Assembly (NCBI GenBank): GCA_910592005.1
Contig: CAJVPP010003060.1
Location: 1-12,707 of the forward strand
DNA length: 12,707 bases
Source of the DNA: Funneliformis mosseae
Taxonomy: Eukaryota > Glomeromycota > Glomeromycetes > Glomerales > Glomeraceae
Direction of reading: 5' to 3'
Every line of letters starts with the position of its first letter. The first letter of the stretch is position 1. Below, piece by piece: positions 1 to 8,455 of the stretch. A program made the position numbers and the translations under genes. The notes beneath the pieces were generated by a model, which saw only the letters and a program-made list of their open reading frames with translations, was not told the DNA's origin and made no database searches.

Positions 1-110
1 GTATTAATTTTAGTTAGTTGGTTATGTATTTTTTAAATAAAAAAAAAATTTTTGAATTTACTTACTTGTAGCTGGAGTTAGAGGCGATCGGATACTTATG
101 ACCGCTACTG
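1..110. mobile_element. Right end of a Tc1-like transposon (truncated by window edge)
   Basis: The last 27 bases (84-110), read on the minus strand, begin CAGTAGCGGTCATAAGTATC, and they abut a TA dinucleotide at 111-112. A terminus starting CAGT next to a TA target is the usual form of a Tc1/mariner end. The rest of the element lies left of the window, so its partner terminus cannot be checked. No coding sequence is visible in these bases. Assignment rests on the terminus shape only. Confidence 0.4.
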
Positions 111-111
111 T

Positions 112-210
112 ATTTAATTTTTAGCCCACTTTATTTTAGTGATATAATATTTATTTTAGCATAAATCTTTTCTTTTTTTAGCAGTGTACAAATCTTTTTG
201 CACTGGACCA
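112..210 (-). mobile_element. Terminal fragment of a second Tc1-like element
   Basis: Read on the minus strand, this piece starts TGGTCCAGTGCAAAAAGATT directly after a TA (211-212). The 22 bases 191-212 match 838-859 with one mismatch and in the same orientation, so both are the same kind of transposon end. Only about 100 bp follow before the fragment meets the TA next to another Tc1-like end at 110. It therefore looks like the 5' tip of an element that inserted in the neighbouring copy and was itself interrupted. Confidence 0.45.
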
Positions 211-212
211 TA

Positions 213-698
213 CCGTAAATAATAACCGCGAAATGCAATATTTTGAGAAGATTCATGTAATATATTTTGATGTTCACCTTGACCAAAATAATATCCAAGC
301 TTGTGAAGTATACAAAGTAACTGCTATTTTGAAAGTGTATAACCATTTTCTTCAAGCTCTTGTCACAAATTATTTGTTAAAAGTGACAAGCCAGAATGGT
401 TAAAAGACATAACAGAGATATGTATAACTTTAACAATATTGTCATTAAGTTCTTTTTTTTGTCTTCCATATATTTTTGGCAGTAACTGTTCATCATTTTT
501 ATCTTTATTGTACTCAAAAATTACTCGCGTAACTGTTGCCTTCCTAATTCTAAGGGCCGTAGCAACCTTCTTGCGTAGTAATAAGTCTTGATACTTCTTC
601 TTACTCTGTCAGATATCAAAAAAGTATTGATAGACATGAATGATCATCTTTTTTTCGTTACTAGTCAGATAGCTTTGGTCTCATTTTAAGTCATTCAT
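213..698 (-). pseudogene. Tc1/IS630-like transposase, N-terminal part only
   Basis: Starting at an ATG (698-696), one minus-strand frame runs for about 160 codons with four in-frame stops (TGA after NDLK, TGA after FFDI, TGA after TNNL, TAG after TLSK). The middle (about residues 45-70) reads as a helix-turn-helix, LLLRKKVATALRIRKATVTR, as in the DNA-binding part of Tc1/mariner transposases. It is followed by segments QELEENGY, LHKLGYYFGQGE and ILHESSQNIAFRG that I associate with a large transposase family of arbuscular mycorrhizal fungi. The frame breaks off at 213, just before the catalytic domain, where the terminal repeat of another element begins. The copy cannot encode a working transposase. 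A match search with the conceptual protein would settle the family. Confidence 0.6.
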
Positions 699-859
699 TT
701 GAAAAGAAAGGTGATTAAATTTTTTTTTATTTTAAAGTTTAGAACTATCCTTACCTTATCTGTAATTTATATAATCATATGTTCAGTTTGTAAAATTTTG
801 TATAATATAAAAAATCAGGTGACAATCTTTGTGTATTAATCTTTTTGCACTAGACCATA
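699..859 (-). mobile_element. 5' terminal region of the Tc1-like copy carrying the 213-698 pseudogene
   Basis: Bases 838-859 carry the terminal repeat TGGTCTAGTGCAAAAAGATT (minus strand, after TA). The 160 bp between it and the ATG at 698 are AT-rich and hold no other frame. Direct orientation with the copy at 191-212 means the two are not the inverted ends of a single element. Confidence 0.45.
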
Positions 860-1106
860 TCTACTTTCTGAATTATATAATGCAGATTATCTATAAATAA
901 AAATAAAATTGTATAACTTTAAAATCCTAAAACTTTTGTTCTACATGATATAAAAAAAAAACAATCCATAATAATAATAAGATAAACAATAGAGAATAAA
1001 AGTTACAGTTTCAAATATCTAGTTGATTAGAAATTTTTTGAGCCTTAGGCGTTTGAAAATTGGTAATTTTCCTATAAAATGTTTAAATTTTAGACTTGTG
1101 ATTTAT
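860..1106. other. AT-rich spacer
   Basis: I see no reading frame, repeat or RNA gene here; the sequence is simple A/T-rich DNA with homopolymer runs. Confidence 0.5.
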
Positions 1107-1150
1107 CATGTGATAACGATTTTGTCCAATAAAATGAAATTGATTACGTG
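1107..1150 (+). repeat. Left terminal inverted repeat of element 1 (candidate)
   Basis: Shares the ordered blocks CAYGTGAT, TTTRTCCAAT and TTRCRTGAA with the reverse complement of about 3455-3502. It lies 83 bp upstream of the transposase start codon. Confidence 0.4.
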
Positions 1151-1232
1151 AAAATTTGTAATATGATGATAACGATAATGATGAATTTTAATTTATAGGT
1201 TGAACAGACTTTTTTTTAAAAATTTTTCTAGC

Positions 1233-3377
1233 ATGTCCTGACTTAATAAAAGAAAAACTGCACTAAAAAACGCAACCCGGAATAAAATAGGAAAATTTTC
1301 TATAGAACTTGAGTAAGTTTATAAATCGTTTAATCTATTTATAAGAATTATTTAAATAAATTTATTTTTATTTAAGAATTGAGAGTGATACAGAAGGAAA
1401 CATATTAGGGGAACAATTAAAAACAGATTTGGATGATACTTTTAGTGAAAATGATTGGAAAAATGATGAGAAAAGTGATTGGGAAAGTGATACTGATTTA
1501 GAAGTAGAATAAGATATGCAGGATAGACTTTTGAAGGTGAATTTTGATTGAAGTGGAGACCGGATGTAAAGTTAGAAATAGAAAAATGCAGTTCTTATAA
1601 AATGAGTAAGACATCAAAATCAACTTATTATGACAAATGGGGATCTAGCGGCTTGTGGACAGAAGTAGCAAAGGGAACTCAGAAATTAAAAAGCTTTTTT
1701 AATCTGCAAGATGAATCAATGCAAGAAGGTTCTCAAGATATTTTATCAGATGAAGAGAAAGCCTCTATGTTCATCTAGCAATCAGAAGACATGGTTTTAA
1801 GTTTAAAAAAGGATTTAAAGAAAAATTTTAATGAAATGTTGGCAAAAGAGTATGTTACAAAAAGGGCTATATTTGAATATCTTAAACATTTATTAAAAGA
1901 AGAGAAAAAAATGAAGGTAAGTATGGATGCGGTAAATATAGTATATAATAGTAATAGTAAATCAATAGCTACTTGGGTTCAGAAAATAGCAAAGTATTAG
2001 TATATTAACAATACTCTACCTACATCTCGTTGGGAAAAACATCAGAAGATCAGTAGAATTATTGATGATGAAGATATTACTAAAATATGTCATAAATAGA
2101 TTTGAGAAAATGGAAGTTATACAACTCCATATCAGTTTAAGGAGTTTGTTCAGGATATATTGTTACTGAAAGTAGGTATTAATAAAAATGTGATTAGTAT
2201 AAGTACTGCAAGATGATGGTTAAATATGCTTGGATATCATTATCAACAACAAAAACAAGGAATATATTATGATAAATATGAGAGAGAAGATGTTGTGAAA
2301 TATCGAAAAGTGTTTTTATCAAAAATGGCTGAACTTAAAAAATACATAGTAACATATAAAGGAGATAATATAGAAAAAATTACTCCTTTATTAATTTTAG
2401 AAGAGAAAGAGCATATATTAATAGTTCATGATGAATGCATTTTCTACTCAAATAATAGGAAATGCGAAACATGGGCTAAGTCAGGTGGATTATCATTACG
2501 CAAAAAAGGTAATGGAAAATCAATTATAATAAGCGAATTTTTAACTGAAGCTTGTAAAAGACTTAAACTAACTGCTGAGTAAATTGAGAATTATCCTGAT
2601 GTTCCAGAGGAAGCACAAGTATATTTAAAACTAGGAAAAAATGATGAAGGATATTGGACAGTTGAACATCTTATTGAACAGGTTGAATATAAAGCCATTC
2701 CTATATTTGAGGCTTTATTTTCAAATTGTATTGAAGTATTTGCTTTTGATAATAGTTCAAATCATTCTGCATTTGCTTTTAATGTATATCAGACTTGGTA
2801 GAAATACATCTAAAATGCATGATACCTTTTAGGGTCTAAATAATAAAAGACAAAGTATGAATTTTCCTGATAGTCAACCAAAAAGTGTAAAACAAGTTTT
2901 GATTAAATGAGGATTGTGAAAAAAAAATATGATAGGAGAATGCAAGTTATGTAAAAATAAAAATGATGATTCTCTACGTGTAGATTACTGTGAAAGTCAG
3001 ATTTTATCTCTTCAACCAGATTTTTAGTTTAAAAATCTGCATTAGTTGAAATAATTGAAAATGCTGGTCATATTTGTATATTTTTTCTAAAGTTTCATTG
3101 TGAATTAAACTTTATTGAATGCTATTAGGGAGTAGCAAAATGACATATACAAAATAATTGTGATTACACATAGAGTGGATTACAAAAAATAGTTCCTTAT
3201 GCCTTAGATTTTGTAGATTTAATAACTATTCATAGATTTGCAAGAAAAATATAGTGATATATGGATTTATATAGGTATAGAATTACAAGTAAATTAGTAA
3301 AATATGCTGTTAAAAAATACAAATCACATAGAAAAATTCCTGAAAATGTATTAGAGAAATTAAATAAAATAAATTAA
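1233..3377 (+). pseudogene. IS630/Tc1-type DDE transposase pseudogene (element 1)
   Basis: The reading path starts at ATG 1233, crosses an intron (1313-1376) and continues through three further frame changes to TAA 3375-3377, about 690 codons. Order: basic N-terminus (LNKRKTALKNATRNK), acidic linker rich in Asp/Trp (NDWKNDEKSDWESD), STYYDKWGSSG segment, helical middle, then the catalytic domain. The DDE triad survives: HDECIFYSN (Asp codon 2430-2432), VFAFDNSSNH (Asp 2748-2750) and FHCELNFIE (Glu 3117-3119). The C-terminus is KLVKYAVKKYKSHRKIP. At least 14 in-frame stops interrupt it (for example 1776, 1998, 2580, 3126, 3171, 3252). About ten codons are missing after NSSNHSAFA near 2782, and frame shifts occur near 1546 and 3030. 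The motif order is that of IS630/Tc1/mariner transposases and closely parallels the pseudogene at 9740-12360. It is non-functional; the family call is firm, the subfamily is not. Confidence 0.85.
1313..1376 (+). other. Spliceosomal intron in element 1 transposase
   Basis: A 64-bp AT-rich segment starts GTAAGT and ends TTTAAG. Removing it joins ...SIELE to IESDTEGN... without a stop, whereas reading through meets TAA at once. The paralogue at 12360-9740 shows no matching intron. Confidence 0.7.
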
Positions 3378-3454
3378 TAAATTTTATTTATTTTAATACA
3401 AAAAATTTAATAAATTAAAACTCGATAAATTAATAATTTGATATTTAATTATGT

Positions 3455-3502
3455 GATAATTTTAATTCATGTAATAATTTTTAATTGGATAAAGATCACG
3501 TG
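3455..3502 (-). repeat. Right terminal inverted repeat of element 1 (candidate)
   Basis: Inverted, imperfect match to 1107-1150. It contains the 10-bp palindrome ATCACGTGAT (3495-3504). A CACGTG core also occurs at 9683-9688, at the 3' end of the related element 2. Confidence 0.4.
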
Positions 3503-3562
3503 ATGGGTCTGTAATTAGCAAAAAAAAATTCAGACTGTTTGCCTTTTAAATAACCTGCATCA

Positions 3563-3840
3563 TATATTGAAAAAGTTTAACACCTTTTCAATTTATACAA
3601 GAATTATAGCAGATCATAATAATTTATTATAAGACTCTATTAATAATATCTTCTATCTGAATTGTATATTGAGAAAAGCCTAACACCTTTCAACTTATAC
3701 AAGAATTATAACAGATTATAATAATTTATTATAAGACTTTATTAATAATATCTCTTATCTGAATTGTATATTGAAAAAAACTTAACATCTTTTCAATTTA
3801 TATGAAAATTATAACGGATCATTATAATTTATCATAAACT
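3563..3840. repeat. 102-bp tandem repeat, about 2.7 copies
   Basis: The phrase TATATTGA starts units at 3563, 3665 and 3767, an exact 102-bp spacing. Each unit continues with a TTTCAAnTTATA block, AGAATTATA (first two units), a TAATTTATTATAAGACT block and TATCTGAATTG. The third unit is incomplete and more diverged. There is no coding potential, and it follows directly on the element 1 terminus. It could be a local satellite or subterminal sequence of an unrecognised element. Confidence 0.8.
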
Positions 3841-4385
3841 TTATATTAAACATGATTAAAATATGATTAATTATACAGAAATAATTTTATATAATAATTA
3901 ACTAATATATTTAGTAATTAAAAATTTTTATACCAATTAAATGATATATATCTTCATATTAAACATAATTAAAGTATAATTAATATATAATTATGTAGGA
4001 ATGACTCCTTTTTTTTAGTATTCATTAGAGCATATGACTCCTTTTATTAGTAAAAATTTTAGTTTAATTAAATAATCATATATTAGTAAGTTGTATATAT
4101 ATATAATTAAATAAAAAATATTTTCTTAAATGTTTTAAAAGTTTCAATAATATAAATATATAAAAATGATTTTATATAATAAATAACTGATAAATTTAGT
4201 AATTAAAAATTTTTATATTGATTAAACAATATATATCTTCATATTAAATGTGATTAAAATACAATTAATATATAATTATAAAGGAATGTCTCTTTTATTA
4301 GTAAAAATTTTTGTTAATATTTTTCTTAAATGTATTAAAAGTTTCAATAATATAATTATGCAGAAATGATTTTTTATAATAACAA
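3841..4385. repeat. Degenerate AT-rich repeat block
   Basis: Two long similar stretches (about 3886-4010 and 4170-4290) share TTAGTAATTAAAAATTTTTA, starting at 3911 and 4196, followed by ATATATATCTTCATATTAAA and GGAATG. A second shared phrase, TTTTCTTAAATG with AAAAGTTTCAATAATATAA, occurs at about 4121 and 4321. The two spacings differ (285 and 200 bp), so units have suffered indels. No gene is visible. Confidence 0.65.
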
Positions 4386-4599
4386 ATCTGCACATATGTA
4401 TATATTATATATGATTTTAAATTTTAACTTTCATGATAAATGTAAAAATGATAATAATATGATTTAATAATTTTTTTGTATATAAAATACCCATAAGTTT
4501 TTTACAACTTACTCATTAAAAAAAATTCAAAAATATTAGTGAGTATTTAAACCTTTAATGCAATCTAAGATTTAATTAATTTAAAATATTATTATTGAA
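4386..4599. other. AT-rich stretch upstream of the Arg/Ser-rich remnant
   Basis: It contains a TATA-like TATAAAATACC at about 4482 and short inverted words ACTCA...TGAGT around 4510-4546. Nothing here can be called a gene or a regulatory site with confidence. Confidence 0.35.
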
Positions 4600-5171
4600 T
4601 ATAGTTCGAAAATGCTAGCAATAATGAATATGCTGACATTTGAGATCAAATATTCCTACAAATTAATATAACTAATCCTATACAAATTTCTAAAAGATAG
4701 TGCTAGATTAAGTAAAATATGCTAGTTCGTAATTATAAAAATATAAAAGAATCAGAATAAAAAATCCTAAAGGACTTCCATTAAAAAGTTTTAATAGATA
4801 TAATATAGAATTTTATGAGATAATAGAGGAAGAATTTTGGTTGCCTTAAAGTAATTATAATAATTTAATAAATTTTATTATTTGTTTTATTTAATATATA
4901 TATTAATTAAGTTTTTATTTTTAGATTCTATAAGAAGAAGGCAATAGATAGATAGAAGACAGCTCAAGTATAAAAATTGAAGTAGAGAAAGAAAAAATAG
5001 TAAAGAAAGAAGTAAAGAAAGAAGTAGCAGTAATTTAAGTAAATTGAAAATTAGAGAAAGAAGTAGATCAAGAAGAAGCAGAAGTAGATCTAAAAAAAAA
5101 GAAATAGAAGAAATAGGAAAGATAGGAGAAGGGATAGAAGAAAAGATAGAAAGAGAAATAGAAGAGATTAA
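4600..5171 (+). pseudogene. Remnant of an unidentified gene with an RS/RD-rich C-terminus
   Basis: Pieces of a reading path can be followed. ENASNNEYADI and DQIFLQINITNPIQISKR sit in one frame (about 4610-4697). After a shift come KRIRIKNPKGLPLKSFNRY and NIEFYEIIEEEFWLP (4746-4846), then an intron (4851-4924). The tail is dense in Arg/Ser (SRERKNSKERSKERSSS, RERSRSRRSRSRSKK) and, after a one-base shift in the A run at 5092-5100, in Arg/Lys/Asp (KDRRRDRRKDRKRNRRD), ending at TAA 5169-5171. In-frame stops (TAA at the LP end, TAG, TGA) show it is dead. RS tails occur in splicing factors, but I cannot identify the family. The NPIQISKRG... portion could equally be the end of another transposase. 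Gene status is likely, function unknown. Confidence 0.5.
4851..4924 (+). other. Intron in the RS-rich remnant
   Basis: A 74-bp A/T-only-like segment from GTAATT to TTTTTAG separates the EEEFWLP exon from the Arg-rich exon. It has a T-rich 3' end, as expected for a spliceosomal intron. Confidence 0.55.
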
Positions 5172-5435
5172 TTTTAATTTTTTTTTATTTTTAATTTTAA
5201 TTTTTTATTTTTTTTAGTTGTTTTAATTTTTTTATTTTAATTTTAATTTTATATTTTTAGTATTTTTTTTTTTAAAAATAAATCGTCATACATTATACAT
5301 TATATTATTTAATTAAAATCAAATTGAATAATCAAATCAAATAAATGATATTAGGTAATTAATTAGGTAATCATTAAAAAAAATAAGTCTATAAGCTAAT
5401 ATTTATTTTGTAATACTACTTAATAAACTTGACTC
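5172..5435. other. T-rich low-complexity sequence and AT-rich spacer
   Basis: From 5172 to about 5275 the sequence is nearly pure (TTTTAATTTT)n-like simple DNA. The rest is AT-rich with no frame or recognisable signal. Confidence 0.5.
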
Positions 5436-5670
5436 TGTGGTCTATTTTTATTATAAACTATAAATCCTACAATATTTTTCAATCGTAGTATTTTATAAAT
5501 ATTATAAACAATAAATCATGCAAAGTACTAGCCTGTAATTTTGTGTAAATATCACAGAATGTAAATATTCAAAGTACTATAACTGGAGGTATTTTGAAAA
5601 TATTATGATCAGTAAATATTACAAAATACTTTAAGTGTAATAATGTGTAAACATTATAAACTAAACAAAA
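5436..5670. repeat. Roughly 50-bp degenerate tandem repeat, about 4-5 copies
   Basis: CAAAGTACTA recurs at 5521 and 5570, with a related ACAAAATACT at 5621, a spacing of 49-51 bp. ATTATAAAC-like words recur in the same phase (5450, 5501, then diverged). Within a unit AGTATTTT and CAAAGTACT are near-inverse, so each repeat could fold. No coding potential is seen. Confidence 0.6.
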
Positions 5671-6066
5671 AGATAATTATATTTTTATAATTTATAAATA
5701 CATAATTTACGTTTTATATAATCATCTAATATCAATTTATTAATATTAAAATTATAAAGCAAAAATTTGTATAAACCTTCTTTAATTATATATTAATTTA
5801 CTTTTCGTCAATTATATTTTTAATTAAACTAAGCTAAAATAGTTATAAGATTAAACATAATCTTATTTATATAATATTACTACTATATTTAATTTATACA
5901 GTGATAACATATAGCAAAATCTTACAGAACTAATTTTATTTATATACACAGCAATAAGACTTTAATTTTAATTAGCTAATGATAATAATTGATAATTTTT
6001 TCTTTTTAACTACTTAATACTTTTATTTAGTATATTCATTATTCATAAAAAAATAAAAAAATATCC
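5671..6066. other. AT-rich spacer
   Basis: Nothing supported in about 400 bp: no frame, repeat or RNA gene seen. Confidence 0.45.
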
Positions 6067-6522
6067 TTATATTTCTTCTTCATCGTCATCTTATCCTACT
6101 CATCTAAATAAGAAACAAAATCCTTGCTTTCACTATTTTTAGTACTGGTAACTTCGATATCTTGATTTATAACTATATCTGCATCTATATTCTCTTTATT
6201 AGTATCTTTTTTACCTATTTCAATATAATTATTACAGCTTTTTTCAGAGCTTCTGTATCAGAAAAAATATCTTTATTATATAAAATTTTATTCTAAAAAA
6301 TAAATAAATAAATAAAAGAAAATAAATTAATATTTAAATATTAACATCCATTTTTTAAAACTTCAACTTACTACAATATTTAAATTCTTTCTTAATTTTA
6401 GTTTTATTTTATGCTCCAAAATTTAAATACTCAGAATTTTCAGATTTAGTAAAATCTCTAAAATAATTATCACATATGTGATTTATATTTCTGAAAATAT
6501 ACTTAAATCTATTCAAATATTT
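6067..6522 (-). pseudogene. Remnant exons of an unidentified gene with an acidic C-terminus
   Basis: On the minus strand, one exon (6522-6372) reads KYLNRFKYIFRNINHICDNY, RDFTKSENSEYLNFGA, one TAA, then NKTKIKKEFKYC. It is followed by a 79-bp GTAAGT...TTTTAG intron. The next exon (6292-6067) gives DIFSDTEALKK, then after a shift SCNNYIEIGKKDTNKENID, INQDIEVTSTKNSESKDF, VSYLDE, a TAG and, after another shift, DDDEEEI with TAA at 6069-6067. The acidic tail and splice-like borders argue that this was a gene. I do not recognise the family. It lies just beyond the 3' end of the hAT element and is not part of it. Confidence 0.45.
6293..6371 (-). other. Intron between the two remnant exons
   Basis: A 79-bp AT-rich segment on the minus strand, donor GTAAGT (6371-6366), acceptor TTTTTTAG after a T-rich tract. 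The phase across it is not clean because the flanking exons are damaged. Confidence 0.5.
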
Positions 6523-6572
6523 GATACATATATGTATCTTTATTTATTATATTAATAGATTTGAATAGCTTT
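6505..6572. repeat. Inverted repeat enclosing a perfect 16-bp palindrome
   Basis: Arms AAATCTATTCAAAT (6505-6518) and ATTTGAATAGCTTT (6559-6572) pair with one mismatch. Between them lies GATACATATATGTATC (6523-6538), which is self-complementary. It may be a cruciform-prone AT palindrome or the ends of a tiny decayed element; no function can be assigned. Confidence 0.55.
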
Positions 6573-6780
6573 TTGTAACAATCTTTTATAGTAGATTGAG
6601 ATTTTCATTTAGATATTTTCCAGAAGCAGCTTTTATGTTTATTGATAGAAGTTTTACCTTTCCAAATATTGAAAATACAGCATCTTTTATGCGTGATATT
6701 AAAGATTCATGAAAGCTTCTATGTTGTTTAATAAGTTATTAAATGTAATTAAAAATGAAAAAGGATATTTAATAGAGTTC

Positions 6781-7000
6781 TAAATGAGTCAAGTTGAGTC
6801 AAGTTTAAAGACTAACTCTATTCGACTCATTTTTTCAAGTTGAGTCGAGTTTATTTTATAAAATCTTTTAATTTGATTTGATTCAAGTTATATAAATTTT
6901 AAACTTAACTTAATTTGACTTGACTTGAGTTTAACTTGACTCAATTTTGACTTAAATTTATTTGAGTTGAATCAAATTTAAATCAAGTTTTGAGTCAAAT
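6781..7000. repeat. Subterminal motif array of the hAT element
   Basis: Short words of the type GAGTCAAGTT, GAGTCGAG and their complement ACTTGACTCAA recur in both orientations (for example about 6785, 6795, 6823, 6841, 6933-6951, 6972, 6991). Similar GAGTCGAG-type subterminal arrays are known at the ends of hAT elements and serve as transposase contact sites in that superfamily. Here several words appear softened by C-to-T change (TTGAATCAA, TTTGATTCAAG). Confidence 0.6.
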
Positions 7001-7265
7001 TTTAATAAAAATTTATTTTAAATTATATTATATTGTAAATTTTATATATTATTTTATTAAATCAAAATCATAAAAAAAAAATAATACCAATTATTTATTT
7101 AAAAAAAAGCATAAAATAAAGAATTTTTATATTTTCTTTAAAATAGTTTTTCACCAAGATTTAAGACACATACACATTCTAACTATTTCTGCTAATAGAT
7201 TATATCTTTTTTGTATAATTAGATCAATTCTCTTAGAAATGCTTTTTCTATTAGAATACTAGTAG

Positions 7266-7347
7266 CTTAAAAAATATAGTAAATATAAATAAATTAGATT
7301 GATTAAATTAAAATTATAAAAGTTTCATAAAATTTTAAATTTATTCA
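7266..7347 (-). other. hAT intron 10
   Basis: An 82-bp intron, donor GTGAAT, acceptor TTTTTTAAG. Joining restores RNFLVIL-ATSILIEKAF, the conserved hAT C-terminal block, across the junction. Confidence 0.65.
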
Positions 7348-7409
7348 CCTAGAATAACTAAAAAATTTCTTGTCATTTTTGCTAAATAAGGATATTGTGA
7401 TTTATTTAA

Positions 7410-7477
7410 CTAAAAAAAAAAATAAAATTAATAAGCTTAAAACTTATATGAAATTATTAATAAAATATATTATTTAC
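7410..7477 (-). other. hAT intron 9
   Basis: A 68-bp intron, donor GTAAAT, acceptor after a T10-like tract (TTTTTAG). It separates SSKTILLQW from LNKSQYPYLAKM. Confidence 0.65.
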
Positions 7478-7749
7478 TTTTCACCATTGTAATAAAATAG
7501 TCTTTGAAGATGCAAGTGAAGCATTAAGATAATATGCTATTTCATTAATATTTTTTATATGTTTTCTTTTATATATATAATTTAATAAATCATTGTCTTC
7601 AGAACTTTCATTTGGATTTTTTAAATCTATCATCATTGATACATAATGCATATTAAAATAAGAAGTAAAAATTTTACATGATTTCTTAATAAAATTCACT
7701 TCCTAATAATTATCAATATAATATAATAATTTTAATCTTAGATTAAGTA

Positions 7750-7817
7750 CTATAAATTAATAATAATAAATTAATAATATATAAATTAAAATTAATAAAT
7801 AAAAATATAAAACTTAC
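7750..7817 (-). other. hAT intron 8
   Basis: A 68-bp intron with donor GTAAGT and acceptor TTTATAG. Splicing joins ANSNTYSIII to LNLRLKLLYY in frame, the order expected in hAT proteins. Confidence 0.65.
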
Positions 7818-8382
7818 TAATTATAATAGAATAAGTATTAGAATTTGCATAATGATAATATTTTTTTAATTTTTCTAATGCTACTGCAGTAGCAGTATTT
7901 ATTTCTATTATTAAAGTTTTATTTAAAAATCTTCAATCATATTCATTAACCAATTATAAGTTAATATTGTAATTGTTAAAGTTGAAAAATTTTTATGTGA
8001 AATATATTTTGTTGTTCGTGCAAAATACTATAAATTTAATAAATTAATTAAAAAAATAATCATATAATACAATTAATTATATTATTTCTTATCTCTAATA
8101 AATTTTCTAATTATTTTAATAAATTCTATTCAAAATCATTTAAAATATATAATCTTAATTCCCTTTTAGATGATCCTGTATTATCTAAAGCCTTTAATAA
8201 TTATAATAATTAATAAATTATTATAAATTTAATTACTACATTTATTCATATCATAAGTAGAATTCCATCTTGTTTTTACATCTAATATTAGTTCTTTAAT
8301 AGGAAGAAAAGCTGCATCACATTGACGTAAAATTTTTACAATGTTGAGGTAAAACTTGAATTTTAATAACGAGTTTATAAAG

Positions 8383-8455
8383 CTATATTATATAAATAAA
8401 TATAATATAAATTACAAGAAATTAATTTTAAAAATTTTAAAAATATATTATTTAC
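8383..8455 (-). other. hAT intron 5
   Basis: A 73-bp intron on the minus strand between donor GTAAAT and acceptor ATATAG. It follows the exon with THIINLAV and precedes the exon with DVKTRWNSTYDM. Confidence 0.5.

Larger units (their letters stand above)
1107..3502 (+). mobile_element. IS630/Tc1-type DNA transposon, decayed (element 1)
   Basis: The element encloses the transposase pseudogene at 1233-3377. Its proposed ends are related in inverted orientation. The left end (1107-1150) reads CATGTGAT, then TTTGTCCAATAAAA, then TTACGTGAA. The minus strand from 3502 reads CACGTGAT, then TTTATCCAATTAAAA, then TTACATGAA. Boundaries come from this alignment by eye and may be off by tens of bases. 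The target duplication was not resolved. A second, diverged copy in opposite orientation occupies 9683 to about 12510. Confidence 0.5.

Noticed and set aside
131..355. Minus-strand 74-codon frame
   Set aside because: It overlaps the Tc1-like pseudogene in another frame; the pseudogene frame carries the recognisable motifs.
2641..2832. Plus-strand hydrophobic small frame
   Set aside because: Most of it is an out-of-frame shadow of the GYWTVEH...FDNSSNH catalytic region; only its last residues (RNTSKMHDTF) belong to the transposase path after a shift.
1233..3377. Reassigned stop codon (TAG read as Trp) instead of pseudogenes
   Set aside because: TGA and TAA also interrupt, there are frame shifts and a deletion, TGG is still used for other Trp, and no known code reads TAG as Trp.
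4600..5171. Working SR-type splicing factor gene
   Set aside because: In-frame stops on both sides of the intron, a shift in the poly-A run, and no RNA-recognition motif visible.
3563..5670. CRISPR-like or riboswitch-like repeats
   Set aside because: Repeats are adjacent without unique spacers, and the region has eukaryotic introns and transposons.
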